From Hyperoodon ampullatus (taxonomy: Eukaryota; Chordata; Mammalia; Artiodactyla; Ziphiidae): a stretch of DNA of 64,000 nt. The notes beneath the pieces were generated by a model. It had not been told where the DNA came from. It made no database searches and worked only from the letters and a program-made list of their open reading frames with translations. Positions within the stretch are counted from its first letter, which is position 1. Each line of letters starts with the position of its first letter. Below are positions 20,301 through 33,567 of this stretch, one piece after another. The stretch lies in the NCBI GenBank assembly GCA_949752795.1, contig OX457071.1, positions 78,953,983 through 79,017,982 of the forward strand, given 5' to 3'. Both the position numbers and the translations under genes were made by a program.

Positions 20301-23300
20301 CACGTGCTAGGGTCGGGGCACGTGCGGACGCGCGGGTCAGTGTCCGCGTACGGGTTAGGATGAGGGTTCGGCGGAGGCTAAGGTGTGGGGCTGCCGGTGG
20401 GTTTCCCTTCCGGGCTAGGGTTAGGGTTAGGGAACGGCAAGGCTGAGGGCACAGGTGAGGGTGCGGACACGTGCTAGGGTCGGGGCACGTGAGGACGCGC
20501 GGGTCAGTGTCCGCGTACGGATTAGGATGAGGGTACGGCGGAGTCTAAGGTGTGGGGCTGCCGGTGGGTTTCCCTTCCGGGCTAGGGTTAGGGTTAGGGA
20601 ACGGCAAGGCTGAGGGCACAGGTGAGGGTGCGGACACGTGCTAGGGTCGGGGCACGTGCGGACGCGCGGGTCAGAGTCCGCGTACGGATTAGGATGAGGG
20701 TACGGTGGAGGCTAAGGTATGGGGCTGCCGGTGGGTTTCCGTTCCGGGCTAGGGTTAGGGTTAGGGAACGGCAAGGCTGAGGGCACAGGTGAGGGTGCGG
20801 ACACGTGCTAGGGTCGGGGCACGTGCGGACGCGCGGGTCAGTGTCCGCGTACGGATTAGGATGAGGGTTCGGCGGAGGCTAAGGTGTGGGGCTGCCGGTG
20901 GGTTTCCCTTCCGGGCTAGGGTTAGGGTTAGGGAACGGCAAGGCTGAGGGGACAGGTGACGGTGCGGACACGTACTAGGGTCGGGGCACGTGAGGACGCG
21001 CGGGTCAGTGTCCGCGTACGGATTAGGATGAGGGTACGGCGGAGTCTAAGGTGTAGGGCTGCCGGTGGGTTTCCCTTCCGGGCTAGGGTTAGGGTTAGGG
21101 AACGGCAAGGCTGAGGGCACAGGTGAGGGTGCGGACACGTGCTAGGGTCGGGGCACGTGCGGACGCGCGGGTCAGTGTCCGTGTACGGATTAGGATGAGG
21201 GTACGGCGGAGGCTAAGGTGTGGGGCTGCCGGTGGGTTTCCCTTCCGGGCTAGGGTTAGGGTTAGGGAACGGCAAGGCTGAGGGCACAGGTGAGGGTGCG
21301 GACACGTGCTAGGGTCGGGGCACGTGCGGACGCGCGGGTCAGTGTCCGTGTACGGATTAGGATGAGGGTACGGCGGAGGCTAAGGTTTGGGGCTGCCGGT
21401 GGGTTTCCGTTCCGGGCTAGGGTTAGGGTTAGCGAACGGCAAGGCTGAGGGCACAGGTGAGGGTGCGGACACGTGCTGGGGTCGGGGCACGTGCGGACGC
21501 GCGGGTCAGTGTCCGCGTACGGATTAGGATGAGGGTACGGCGGAGGCTAAGGTGTGGGGCTGCCGGTGGGTTTCCCTTCCGGGCTAGGGTTAGGGTTAGG
21601 GAACGGCAAGGCTGAGGGCACAGGTGAGGGTGCGGACACGTGCTAGGGTCGGGGCACGTGCGGACGCGCGGGTCAGTGTCCGCGTACGGATTAGGATGAG
21701 GGTACGGCGGAGGCTAAGGTGTGGGGCTGCCGGTGGGGTTCCGTTCCGGGCTAGGGTTAGGGTTAGGGAACGGCAAGGCTGAGGGCACAGGTGAGGGTGC
21801 GGACACGTGCTAGGGTCGGGGCACGTGCGGACGCGCGGGTCAGTGTCCGCGTATGGATTAGGATGAGGGTACGGCGGAGGCTAAGGTGTGGGACTGCCGG
21901 TGGGTTTGCCTTCCGGGCTAGGGTTAGGGTTAGGGAACGGCAAGGCTGAGGGCACAGGTGAGGGTGCGGACACGTGCTAGGGTCGGGGCACGTGCGGACG
22001 CGCGGGTCAGAGTCCGCGTACGGATTAGGATGAGGGTACGGTGGAGGCTAAGGTATGGGGCTGCCGGTGGGTTTCCGTTCCGGGCTAGGGTTAGGGTTAG
22101 GGAATGGCAAGGCTGAGGGCACAGGTGAGGGTCCGGACACGTGCTAGGGTCGGGGCACGTGCGGACGCGCGGGTCAGTGTCCGCGTACGGATTAGGATGA
22201 GGGTTCGGCGGAGGCTAAGGTGTGGGGCTGCCGGTGGGTTTCCCTTCCGGGCTAGGGTTAGGGTTAGGGAACGGCAAGGCTGAGGGGACAGGTGACGGTG
22301 CGGACACGTACTAGGGTCGGGGCACGTGAGGACGCGTGGGTCAGTGTCCGCGTACGGATTAGGATGAGGGTACGGCGGAGTCTAAGGTGTAGGGCTGCTG
22401 GTGGGTTTCCCTTCCGGGCTAGGGTTAGGGTTAGGGAACGGCAAGGCTGAGGGCACAGGTGAGGGTGCGGACACGTGCTAGGGTCGGGGCACGTGCGGAC
22501 GCGCGGGTCAGAGTCGGCGTACGGATTAGGATGAGGGTACGGTGGAGGCTAAGGTATGGGGCTGTCGGTGGGTTTCCGTTCCGGGCTAGGGTTAGGGTTA
22601 GGGAACGGCAAGGCTGAGGGCACAGGTGAGGGTCCGGACACGTGCTAGGGTCGGGGCACGTGCGGACGCGCGGGTCAGTGTCCGCGTACGGATTAGGATG
22701 AGGGTTCGGCGGAGGCTAAGGTGTGGGGCTGCCGGTGGGTTTCCCTTCCGGGCTAGGGTTAGGGTTAGGGAACGGCAAGGCTGAGGGGACAGGTGACGGT
22801 GCGGACACGTACTAGGGTCGGGGCACGTGAGGACGCGCGGGTCAGTGTCCGCGTACGGATTAGGATGAGGGTACGGCGGAGTCTAAGGTGTAGGGCTGCC
22901 GGTGGGTTTCCCTTCCGGGCTAGGGTTAGGGTTAGGGAACGGCAAGGCTGAGGGCACAGGTGAGGGTGCGGACACGTGCTAGGGTCGGGGCACGTGCGGA
23001 CGCGCGGGTCAGTGTCCGTGTACGGATTAGGATGAGGGTACGGCGGAGGCTAAGGTGTGGGGCTGCCGGTGGGTTTCCGTTCCGGGCTAGGGTTAGGGTT
23101 AGGGAACGGCAAGGCTGAGGGCACAGGTGAGGGTGCGGACACGTGCTAGGGTCGGGGCACGTGCGGACGCGCGTGTCAGTATCCGCGTACGGATTAGGAT
23201 GAGGGTACGGCGGAGGCTAAGGTGTGGGGCTGCCGGTGGGTTTCCCTTCCGGGCTAGGGTTAGGTTTAGGGAACGGCAAGGCTGAGGGCACAGGTGAGGG

Positions 23301-25384
23301 TGCGGACACGTGCTAGGGTCGGGGCACGTGCGGACGCGCGGGTCAGTGTCCGCGTACGGATTAGGATGAGGGTACGGCGGAGGCTAAGGTGTGGGGCTGC
23401 CGGTGGTTTTCCGTTCCGGGCTAGGGTTAGGGTTAGGGAACGGCAAGGCTGAGGGCACAGGTGAGGGTGCGGACACGTGCTAGGGTCGGGGCACGTGCGG
23501 ACGCGTGGGTCAGTGTCCGCGTACGGATTAGGATGAGGGTACGGCGGAGGCTAAGGTGTGGGGCTGCCGGTGGGTTTCCGTTCCGGGCTAGGGTTAGGGT
23601 AAGGGAACGGCAAGGCTGAGGGCACAGGTGAGGGTGCGGACACGTGCTAGGGTCGGGGAACGTGCGGACGCGCGGGTCAGTGTCCGCGTACGGATTAGGA
23701 TGAGGGTACGGCGCAGTCTAAGGTGTAGGGCTGCCGGTGGGTTTCCCTTCCGGGCTAGGGTTAGGGTTAGGGAACGGCAAGGCTGAGGGCACAGGTGAGG
23801 GTGCGGACACGTGCTAGGGTCGGGGCACGTGCGGACGCGCGGGTCAGTGTCCGCGTACGGATTAGGATGAGGGTACGGCGGAGGCTAAGGTGTGGGGCTG
23901 CCGGTGGGTTTCCGTTCCGGGCTAGGGTTAGGGTTAGCGAACGGCAAGGCTGAGGGCACAGGTGAGGGTGCGGACACGTGCTAGGGTCGGGGCACGTGCG
24001 GACGCGCGGGTCAGTGTCCGCGTACGGATTAGGATGAGGGTACGGCGGAGGCTAAGGTGTGGGGCTGCCGGTGGGTTTCCGTTCCGGGCTAGGGTTAGGG
24101 TTAGGGAACGGCAAGGCTGAGGGCACAGGTGAGGGTGCGGACACGTGCTAGGGTCGGGGCACGTGCGGACGCGCGGGTCAGTGTCCGCGTACGGATTAGG
24201 ATGAGGGTACGGCGGAGGCTAAGGTGTGGGGCTGCCGGTGGGTTTCCGTTCCGGGCTAGGGTTAGGGTTAGGGAACGGCAAGGCTGAGGGCACAGGTGAG
24301 GGTGCGGACACGTGCTAGGGTCGGGGCACGTGCGGACGCGCGTGTCAGTGTCCGCGTACGGATTAGGATGAGGGTACGGCGGAGGCTAAGGTGTGGGGCT
24401 GCCGGTGGGTTTCCGTTTTGGGCTAGGGTTAGGGTTAGGGAACGGCAAGGCTGAGGGCACAGGTGAGGGTGCGGACACGTGCTAGGGTCGGGGCACGTGC
24501 GGACGCGCGGGACAGTGTCCGCGTACGGATTAGGATGAGGGTACGGCGGAGGCTAAGGTGTGGGGCTGCCGGTGGGTTTCCCTTCCGGGCTAGGGTTAGG
24601 GTTAGGGAACGGCAAGGCTGAGGGCACAGGTGAGGGTGCGGACACGTGCTAGGGTCGGGGCACGTGCAGACGCGCGGGTCAATGTCCGCGTACGGATTAG
24701 GATGAGGGTACGGCGGAGTCTAAGGTGTAGGGCTGCCGGTGGGTTTCCCTTCCGGGCTAGGGTTAGGGTTAGGGAACGGCAAGGCTGAGGGCACAGGTGA
24801 GGGTGCGGACACGTGCTAGGGTCGGGGCCCGTGCGGACGCGCGGGTCAGTGTCCGTGTACGGATTAGGATGAGGGTACGGCGGAGGCTAAGGTGTGGGGC
24901 TGCCGGTGGGTTTCCGTTCCGGGCTAGGGTTAGGGTTAGGGAACGGCAAGGCTGAGGGCACAGGTGAGGGTGCGGACACGTGCTAGGGTCGGGGCACGTG
25001 CGGACGCGCGGGTCAGTGTCCGCGTACGGATTAGGATGAGGGTACGGCGGAGGCTAAGGTGTGGGGCTGCCGGTGGGTTTCCGTTCCGGGCTAGGGTTAG
25101 GGTTAGGGAACGGCAAGGCTGAGGGCACAGGTGAGGGTGCGGACACGTGCTAGGGTCGGGGCACGTGCGGACGCGTGGGTCAGTGTCCGCGTACGGATTA
25201 GGATGAGGGTACGGCGGAGGCTAAGGTGTGGGGCTGCCGGTGGGGTTCCGTTCCGGGCTAGGGTTAGGGTTAGGGAACGGCAAGGCTGAGGGCACAGGTG
25301 AGGGTGCGGACACGTGCTAGGGCCGGGGCACGTGCGGACGCGCGTGTCAGTGTCCGCGTACGGATTAGGATGAGGGTACGGTGG
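17035..25384 (+). repeat. Large segmental duplication, copy 1 (50 monomers, 8,350 bp)
   Basis: Monomers 102-125 (17035-21042) match 34069-38076 at an offset of 17,034 bp, and monomers 129-151 (21544-25384) match 39079-42919 at 17,535 bp. Shared markers include CCGTGCTAGG (near 17405), GGCCAAGGTG (near 17871), GGATGCGGG (near 19022), GGACTGCC (near 21891), GAGTCGGCG (near 22511), GGGTAAGGG (near 23596), CGTGCAGACG (near 24663) and CTAGGGCCGG (near 25318). The segment is itself a mosaic related to 9353-15364. The middle (21043-21543) differs from the second copy. Confidence 0.88.
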
Positions 25385-27388
25385 AGGCTAAGGTGTGGGG
25401 CTGCCGGTGGGTTTCCCTTCCGGGCTAGGGTTAGGGTTAGGGAACGGCAAGGCTGAGGGCACAGGTGAGGGTGCGGACACGTGCTAGGGTCGGGGCACGT
25501 GCGGACGCGCGGGTCAGTGTCCGCGTACGGATTACGATGAGGGTACGGCGGAGGCTAAGGTGTGGGGCTGCCGGTGGGTTTCCGTTCCGGGCTAGGGTTA
25601 GGGTTAGGGAACGGCAAGGCTGAGGGCACAGGTGAGGGTGCGGACACGTGCTAGGGTCGGGGCACGTGCGGACGCACGGGTCAGTGTCCGCGTACGGATG
25701 AGGATGAGGGTACGGCGGAGGCTAAGGTGTGGGGCTGCCGGTGGGTTTCCCTTCCGGGCTAGGGTTAGGGTTAGGGAACGGCAAGGCTGAGGGCACAGGT
25801 GAGGGTGCGGACACGTGCTAGGGTCGGGGCACGTGCGGACGCGCGTGTCAGTGTCCGCGTACGGATTAGGATGAGGGTACGGCGGAGGCTAAGGTGTGGG
25901 GCTGCCGGTGGGTTTCCGTTTTGGGCTAGGGTTAGGGTTAGGGAACGGCAAGGCTGAGGGCACAGGTGAGGGTGCGGACACGTGCTAGGGTCGGGGCACG
26001 TGCGGACGCGCGGGTCAGTGTCCGCGTACGGATTAGGGTGAGGGTACGGCGGAGGCTAAGGTGTGGGGCTGCCGGTGGGTTTCCGTTCCTTGCTAGGGTT
26101 AGGGTTAGGGAACGGCAAGGCTGAGGGCACAGGTGAGGGTGCGGACACGTGCTAGGGTCGGGGCACGTGCGGACGCGCGGGTCAGTGTCCGCGTACGGAT
26201 TAGGATGAGGGTACGGCGGAGGCTAAGGTGTGGGGCTGCCGGTGGGTTTCCGTTCCGGGCTAGGGTTAGGGTTAGGGAACGGCAAGGCTGAGGGCACAGG
26301 TGAGGGTGCGGACACGTGCTAGGGTCGGGGCACGTGCGGACGCGCGGGTCAGTGTCCGCGTACGGATTAGGATGAGGGTACGGCGGAGGCTAAGGTGTGG
26401 GGCTGCCGGTGGGTTTCCGTTCCGGGCTAGGGTTAGGGTTAGGGAACGGCAAGGCTGAGGGCACAGGTGAGGGTGCGGACACGTGCTAGGGTCGGGGCAC
26501 GTGCGGACGCGCGGGTCAGTGTCCGCGTACGGGTTAGGATGAGGGTTCGGCGGAGGCTAAGGTGTGGGGCTGCCGGTGGGTTTCCCTTCCGGGCTAGGGT
26601 TAGGGTTAGGGAACGGCAAGGCTGAGGGCACAGGTGAGGGTGCGGACACGTGCTAGGGTCGGGGCACGTGAGGACGCGCGGGTCAGTGTCCGCGTACGGA
26701 TTAGGATGAGGGTACGGCGGAGTCTAAGGTGTAGGGCTGCCGGTGGGTTTCCCTTCCGGGCTAGGGTTAGGGTTAGGGAACGGCAAGGCTGAGGGCACAG
26801 GTGAGGGTGCGGACACGTGCTAGGGTCGGGGCACGTGCGGACGCGCGGGTCAGAGTCCGTGTACGGATTAGGATGAGGGTACGGTGGAGGCTAAGGTATG
26901 GGGCTGCCGGTGGGTTTCCGTTCCGGGCTAGGGTTAGGGTTAGGGAACGGCAAGGCTGAGGGCACAGGTGAGGGTCCGGACACGTGCTAGGGTCGGGGCA
27001 CGTGCGGACGCGCGGGTCAGTGTCCGCGTACGGATTAGGATGAGGGTTCGGCGGAGGCTAAGGTGTGGGGCTGCCGGTGGGTTTCCCTTCCGGGCTAGGG
27101 TTAGGGTTAGGGAACGGCAAGGCTGAGGGGACAGGTGACGGTGCGGACACGTACTAGGGTCGGGGCACGTGAGGACGCGCGGGTCAGTGTCCGCGTACGG
27201 ATTAGGATGAGGGTACGGCGGAGTCTAAGGTGTAGGGCTGCCGGTGGGTTTCCCTTCCGGGCTAGGGTTAGGGTTAGGGAACGGCAAGGCTGAGGGCACA
27301 GGTGAGGGTGCGGACACGTGCTAGGGTCGGGGCACGTGCGGACGCGCGGGTCAGTGTCCGTGTACGGATTAGGATGAGGGTACGGCGG
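25385..27388 (+). repeat. Copy of 9520-11356 with a chimeric entry monomer
   Basis: 25552-27388 matches 9520-11356 monomer for monomer (offset 16,032 bp, 96 monomers): GACGCACGGG, GGATGAGGATG, GTTTTGGG with TTAGGGTGAGG, TTCCTTGCTAGG (26086-26096), and GGGGACAGGTGACGG. The first monomer, 25385-25551, is a junction. It starts with TTTCCCTTCCGGG as expected after the preceding segment and ends with GATTACGATG, like 9353-9519. Confidence 0.85.
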
Positions 27389-30300
27389 AGGCTAAGGTGT
27401 GGGGCTGCCGGTGGGTTTCCCTTCCGGGCTAGGGTTAGGGTTAGGGAACGGCAAGGCTGAGGGCACAGGTGAGGGTGCGGACACGTGCTAGGGTCGGGGC
27501 ACGTGCGGACGCACGGGTCAGTGTCCGCGTACGGATGAGGATGAGGGTACGGCGGAGGCTAAGGTGTGGGGCTGCCGGTGGGTTTCCCTTCCGGGCTAGG
27601 GTTAGGGTTAGGGAACGGCAAGGCTGAGGGCACAGGTGAGGGTGCGGACACGTGCTAGGGTCGGGGCACGTGCGGACGCGCGTGTCAGTGTCCGCGTACG
27701 GATTAGGATGAGGGTACGGCGGAGGCTAAGGTGTGGGGCTGCCGGTGGGTTTCCGTTTTGGGCTAGGGTTAGGGTTAGGGAACGGCAAGGCTGAGGGCAC
27801 AGGTGAGGGTGCGGACACGTGCTAGGGTCGGGGCACGTGCGGACGCGCGGGTCAGTGTCCGCGTACGGATTAGGGTGAGGGTACGGCGGAGGCTAAGGTG
27901 TGGGGCTGCCGGTGGGTTTCCGTTCCTTGCTAGGGTTAGGGTTAGGGAACGGCAAGGCTGAGGGCACAGGTGAGGGTGCGGACACGTGCTAGGGTCGGGG
28001 CACGTGCGGACGCGCGGGTCAGTGTCCGCGTACGGATTAGGATGAGGGTACGGCGGAGGCTAAGGTGTGGGGCTGCCGGTGGGTTTCCGTTCCGGGCTAG
28101 GGTTAGGGTTAGGGAACGGCAAGGCTGAGGGCACAGGTGAGGGTGCGGACACGTGCTAGGGTCGGGGCACGTGCGGACGCGCGGGTCAGTGTCCGCGTAC
28201 GGATTAGGATGAGGGTACGGCGGAGGCTAAGGTGTGGGGCTGCCGGTGGGTTTCCGTTCCGGGCTAGGGTTAGGGTTAGGGAACGGCAAGGCTGAGGGCA
28301 CAGGTGAGGGTGCGGACACGTGCTAGGGTCGGGGCACGTGCGGACGCGCGGGTCAGTGTCCGCGTACGGGTTAGGATGAGGGTTCGGCGGAGGCTAAGGT
28401 GTGGGGCTGCCGGTGGGTTTCCCTTCCGGGCTAGGGTTAGGGTTAGGGAACGGCAAGGCTGAGGGCACAGGTGAGGGTGCGGACACGTGCTAGGGTCGGG
28501 GCACGTGAGGACGCGCGGGTCAGTGTCCGCGTACGGATTAGGATGAGGGTACGGCGGAGTCTAAGGTGTAGGGCTGCCGGTGGGTTTCCCTTCCGGGCTA
28601 GGGTTAGGGTTAGGGAACGGCAAGGCTGAGGGCACAGGTGAGGGTGCGGACACGTGCTAGGGTCGGGGCACGTGCGGACGCGCGGGTCAGAGTCCGTGTA
28701 CGGATTAGGATGAGGGTACGGTGGAGGCTAAGGTATGGGGCTGCCGGTGGGTTTCCGTTCCGGGCTAGGGTTAGGGTTAGGGAACGGCAAGGCTGAGGGC
28801 ACAGGTGAGGGTCCGGACACGTGCTAGGGTCGGGGCACGTGCGGACGCGCGGGTCAGTGTCCGCGTACGGATTAGGATGAGGGTTCGGCGGAGGCTAAGG
28901 TGTGGGGCTGCCGGTGGGTTTCCCTTCCGGGCTAGGGTTAGGGTTAGGGAACGGCAAGGCTGAGGGGACAGGTGACGGTGCGGACACGTACTAGGGTCGG
29001 GGCACGTGAGGACGCGCGGGTCAGTGTCCGCGTACGGATTAGGATGAGGGTACGGCGGAGTCTAAGGTGTAGGGCTGCCGGTGGGTTTCCCTTCCGGGCT
29101 AGGGTTAGGGTTAGGGAACGGCAAGGCTGAGGGCACAGGTGAGGGTGCGGACACGTGCTAGGGTCGGGGCACGTGCGGACGCGCGGGTCAGTGTCCGTGT
29201 ACGGATTAGGATGAGGGTACGGCGGAGGCTAAGGTGTGGGGCTGCCGGTGGGTTTCCCTTCCGGGCTAGGGTTAGGGTTAGGGAACGGCAAGGCTGAGGG
29301 CACAGGTGAGGGTGCGGACACGTGCTAGGGTCGGGGCACGTGCGGACGCGCGGGTCAGTGTCCGTGTACGGATTAGGATGAGGGTACGGCGGAGGCTAAG
29401 GTTTGGGGCTGCCGGTGGGTTTCCGTTCCGGGCTAGGGTTAGGGTTAGGGAACGGCAAGGCTGAGGGCACAGGTGAGGGTGCGGACACGTGCTGGGGTCG
29501 GGGCACGTGCGGACGCGCGGGTCAGTGTCCGCGTACGGATTAGGATGAGGGTACGGCGGAGGCTAAGGTGTGGGGCTGCCGGTGGGTTTCCTTTCCGGGC
29601 TAGGGTTAGGGTTAGGGAACGGCAAGGCTGAGGGCACAGGTGAGGGTGCGGACACGTGCTAGGGTCGGGGCACGTGCGGACGCGCGGGTCAGTGTCCGCG
29701 TACGGATTAGGATGAGGGTACGGCGGAGGCTAAGGTGTGGGGCTGCCGGTGGGGTTCCGTTCCGGGCTAGGGTTAGGGTTAGGGAACGGCAAGGCTGAGG
29801 GCACAGGTGAGGGTGCGGACACGTGCTAGGGTCGGGGCACGTGCGGACGCGCGGGTCAGTGTCCGCGTATGGATTAGGATGAGGGTACGGCGGAGGCTAA
29901 GGTGTGGGGCTGCCGGTGGGTTTGCCTTCCGGGCTAGGGTTAGGGTTAGGGAACGGCAAGGCTGAGGGCACAGGTGAGGGTGCGGACACGTGCTAGGGTC
30001 GGGGCACGTGCGGACGCGCGGGTCAGAGTCCGCGTACGGATTAGGATGAGGGTACGGTGGAGGCTAAGGTATGGGGCTGCCGGTGGGTTTCCGTTCCGGG
30101 CTAGGGTTAGGGTTAGGGAATGGCAAGGCTGAGGGCACAGGTGAGGGTCCGGACACGTGCTAGGGTCGGGGCACGTGCGGACGCGCGGGTCAGTGTCCGC
30201 GTACGGATTAGGATGAGGGTTCGGCGGAGGCTAAGGTGTGGGGCTGCCGGTGGGTTTCCCTTCCGGGCTAGGGTTAGGGTTAGGGAACGGCAAGGCTGAG

Positions 30301-33300
30301 GGGACAGGTGACGGTGCGGACACGTACTAGGGTCGGGGCACGTGAGGACGCGTGGGTCAGTGTCCGCGTACGGATTAGGATGAGGGTACGGCGGAGTCTA
30401 AGGTGTAGGGCTGCTGGTGGGTTTCCCTTCCGGGCTAGGGTTAGGGTTAGGGAACGGCAAGGCTGAGGGCACAGGTGAGGGTGCGGACACGTGCTAGGGT
30501 CGGGGCACGTGCGGACGCGCGGGTCAGAGTCCGCGTACGGATTAGGATGAGGGTACGGTGGAGGCTAAGGTATGGGGCTGTCGGTGGGTTTCCGTTCCGG
30601 GCTAGGGTTAGGGTTAGGGAACGGCAAGGCTGAGGGCACAGGTGAGGGTCCGGACACGTGCTAAGGTCGGGGCACGTGCGGACGCGCGGGTCAGTGTCCG
30701 CGTACGGATTAGGATGAGGGTTCGGCGGAGGCTAAGGTGTGGGGCTGCCGGTGGGTTTCCCTTCCGGGCTAGGGTCAGGGTTAGGGAACGGCAAGGCTGA
30801 GGGGACAGGTGACGGTGCGGACACGTACTAGGGTCGGGGCACGTGAGGACGCGCGGGTCAGTGTCTGCGTACGGATTAGGATGAGGGTACGGCGGAGTCT
30901 AAGGTGTAGGGCTGCCGGTGGGTTTCCCTTCCGGGCTAGGGTTAGGGTTAGGGAACGGCAAGGCTGAGGGCACAGGTGAGGGTGCGGACACGTGCTAGGG
31001 TCGGGGCACGTGCGGACGCGCGGGTCAGTGTCCGTGTACGGATTAGGATGAGGGTACGGCGGAGGCTAAGGTGTGGGGCTGCCGGTGGGTTTCCGTTCCG
31101 GGCTAGGGTTAGGGTTAGGGAACGGCAAGGCTGAGGGCACAGGTGAGGGTGCGGACACGTGCTAGGGTCGGGGCACGTGCGGACGCGCGTGTCAGTATCC
31201 GCGTACGGATTAGGATGAGGGTACGGCGGAGGCTAAGGTGTGGGGCTGCCGGTGGGTTTCCCTTCCGGGCTAGGGTTAGGTTTAGGGAACGGCAAGGCTG
31301 AGGGCACAGGTGAGGGTGCGGACACGTGCTAGGGTCGGGGCACGTGCGGACGCGCGGGTCAGTGTCCGCGTACGGATTAGGATGAGGGTACGGCGGAGGC
31401 TAAGGTGTGGGGCTGCCGGTGGTTTTCCGTTCCGGGCTAGGGTTAGGGTTAGGGAACGGCAAGGCTGAGGGCACAGGTGAGGGTGCGGACACGTGCTAGG
31501 GTCGGGGCACGTGCGGACGCGTGGGTCAGTGTCCGCGTACGGATTAGGATGAGGGTACGGCGGAGGCTAAGGTGTGGGGCTGCCGGTGGGTTTCCGTTCC
31601 GGGCTAGGGTTAGGGTTAGGGAACGGCAAGGCTGAGGGCACAGGTGAGGGTGCGGACACGTGCTAGGGTCGGGGAACGTGCGGACGCGCGGGTCAGTGTC
31701 CGCGTACGGATTAGGATGAGGGTACGGTGCAGTCTAAGGTGTAGGGCTGCCGGTGGGTTTCCCTTCCGGGCTAGGGTTAGGGTTAGGGAACGGCAAGGCT
31801 GAGGGCACAGGTGAGGGTGCGGACACGTGCTAGGGTCGGGGCACGTGCGGACGCGCGGGTCAGTGTCCGCGTACGGATTAGGATGAGGGTACGGCGGAGG
31901 CTAAGGTGTGGGGCTGCCGGTGGGTTTCCGTTCCGGGCTAGGGTTAGGGTTAGCGAACGGCAAGGCTGAGGGCACAGGTGAGGGTGCGGACACGTGCTAG
32001 GGTCGGGGCACGTGCGGACGCGCGGGTCAGTGTCCGCGTATGGATTAGGATGAGGGTACGGCGGAGGCTAAGGTGTGGGGCTGCCGGTGGGTTTCCGTTC
32101 CGGGCTAGGGTTAGGGTTAGGGAACGGCAAGGCTGAGGGCACAGGTGAGGGTGCGGACACGTGCTAGGGTCGGGGCACGTGCGGACGCGCGGGTCAGTGT
32201 CCGCGTACGGATTAGGATGAGGGTACGGCGGAGGCTAAGGTGTGGGGCTGCCGGTGGGTTTCCGTTCCGGGCTAGGGTTAGGGTTAGGGAACGGCAAGGC
32301 TGAGGGCACAGGTGAGGGTGCGGACACGTGCTAGGGTCGGGGCACGTGCGGACGCGCGTGTCAGTGTCCGCGTACGGATTAGGATGAGGGTACGGCGGAG
32401 GCTAAGGTGTGGGGCTGCCGGTGGGTTTCCGTTTTGGGCTAGGGTTAGGGTTAGGGAACGGCAAGGCTGAGGGCACAGGTGAGGGTGCGGACACGTGCTA
32501 GGGTCGGGGCACGTGCGGACGCGCGGGACAGTGTCTGCGTACGGATTAGGATGAGGGTACGGCGGAGGCTAAGGTGTGGGGCTGCCGGTGGGTTTCCCTT
32601 CCGGGCTAGGGTTAGGGTTAGGGAACGGCAAGGCTGAGGGCACAGGTGAGGGTGCGGACACGTGCTAGGGTCGGGGCACGTGCGGACGCGCGTGTCAATG
32701 TCCGCGTACGGATTAGGATGAGGGTACGGCGGAGTCTAAGGTGTAGGGCTGCCGGTGGGTTTCCCTTCCGGGCTAGGGTTAGGGTTAGGGAACGGCAAGG
32801 CTGAGGGCACAGGTGAGGGTGCGGACACGTGCTAGGGTCGGGGCCCGTGCGGACGCGCGGGTCAGTGTCCGTGTACGGATTAGGCTGAGGGTACGGCGGA
32901 GGCTAAGGTGTGGGGCTGCCGGTGGGTTTCCGTTCCGGGCTAGGGTTAGGGTTAGGGAACGGCAAGGCTGAGGGCATAGGTGAGGGTGCGGACACGTGCT
33001 AGGGTCGGGGCACGTGCGGACGCGCGGGTCAGTGTCCGCGTACGGATTAGGATGAGGGTACGGCGGAGGCTAAGGTGTGGGGCTGCCGGTAGGTTTCCGT
33101 TCCGGGCTAGGGTTAGGGTTAGGGAACGGCAAGGCTGAGGGCACAGGTGAGGGTGCGGACACGTGCTAGGGTCGGGGCACGTGCGGACGCGTGGGTCAGT
33201 GTCCGCGTACGGATTAGGATGAGGGTACGGCGGAGGCTAAGGTGTGGGGCTGCCGGTGGGGTTCCGTTCCGGGCTAGGGTTAGGGTTAGGGAACGGCAAG

Positions 33301-33567
33301 GCTGAGGGCACAGGTGAGGGTGCGGACACGTGCTAGGGTCGGGGCACGTGCGGACGCGCGTGTCAGTGTCCGCGTACGGATTAGGATGAGGGTACGGTGG
33401 AGGCTAAGGTGTGGGGCTGCCGGTGGGTTTCCCTTCCGGGCTAGGGTTAGGGTTAGGGAACGGCAAGGCTGAGGGCACAGGTGAGGGTGCGGACACGTGC
33501 TAGGGTCGGGGCACGTGCGGACGCGCGGGTCAGTGTCCGCGTACGGATTAGGATGAGGGTTCGGCGG
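27389..33567 (+). repeat. Copy of 9520-15531, starting with an 11-monomer tandem duplication of 25552-27388
   Basis: 27389-29225 repeats the preceding 11 monomers (1,837 bp; the TGCTAGG after TTCCT is at 26091 and 27928). The copy of the upstream segment then continues: monomers 164-184 match 57-77 at 17,869 bp, and monomers 187-200 match 79-92 at 18,036 bp. Rare shared variants include GTTTGGGG (29401), GCTAAGGTCGG (30660), CTAGGGTCAGGG (30770) and TAGGTTTAGG (near 31274). The one-monomer change in offset comes from the fused monomer at 13027-13193. The first monomer, 27389-27555, is chimeric, carrying GACGCACGGG and GGATGAGG only in its right part. Confidence 0.87.
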
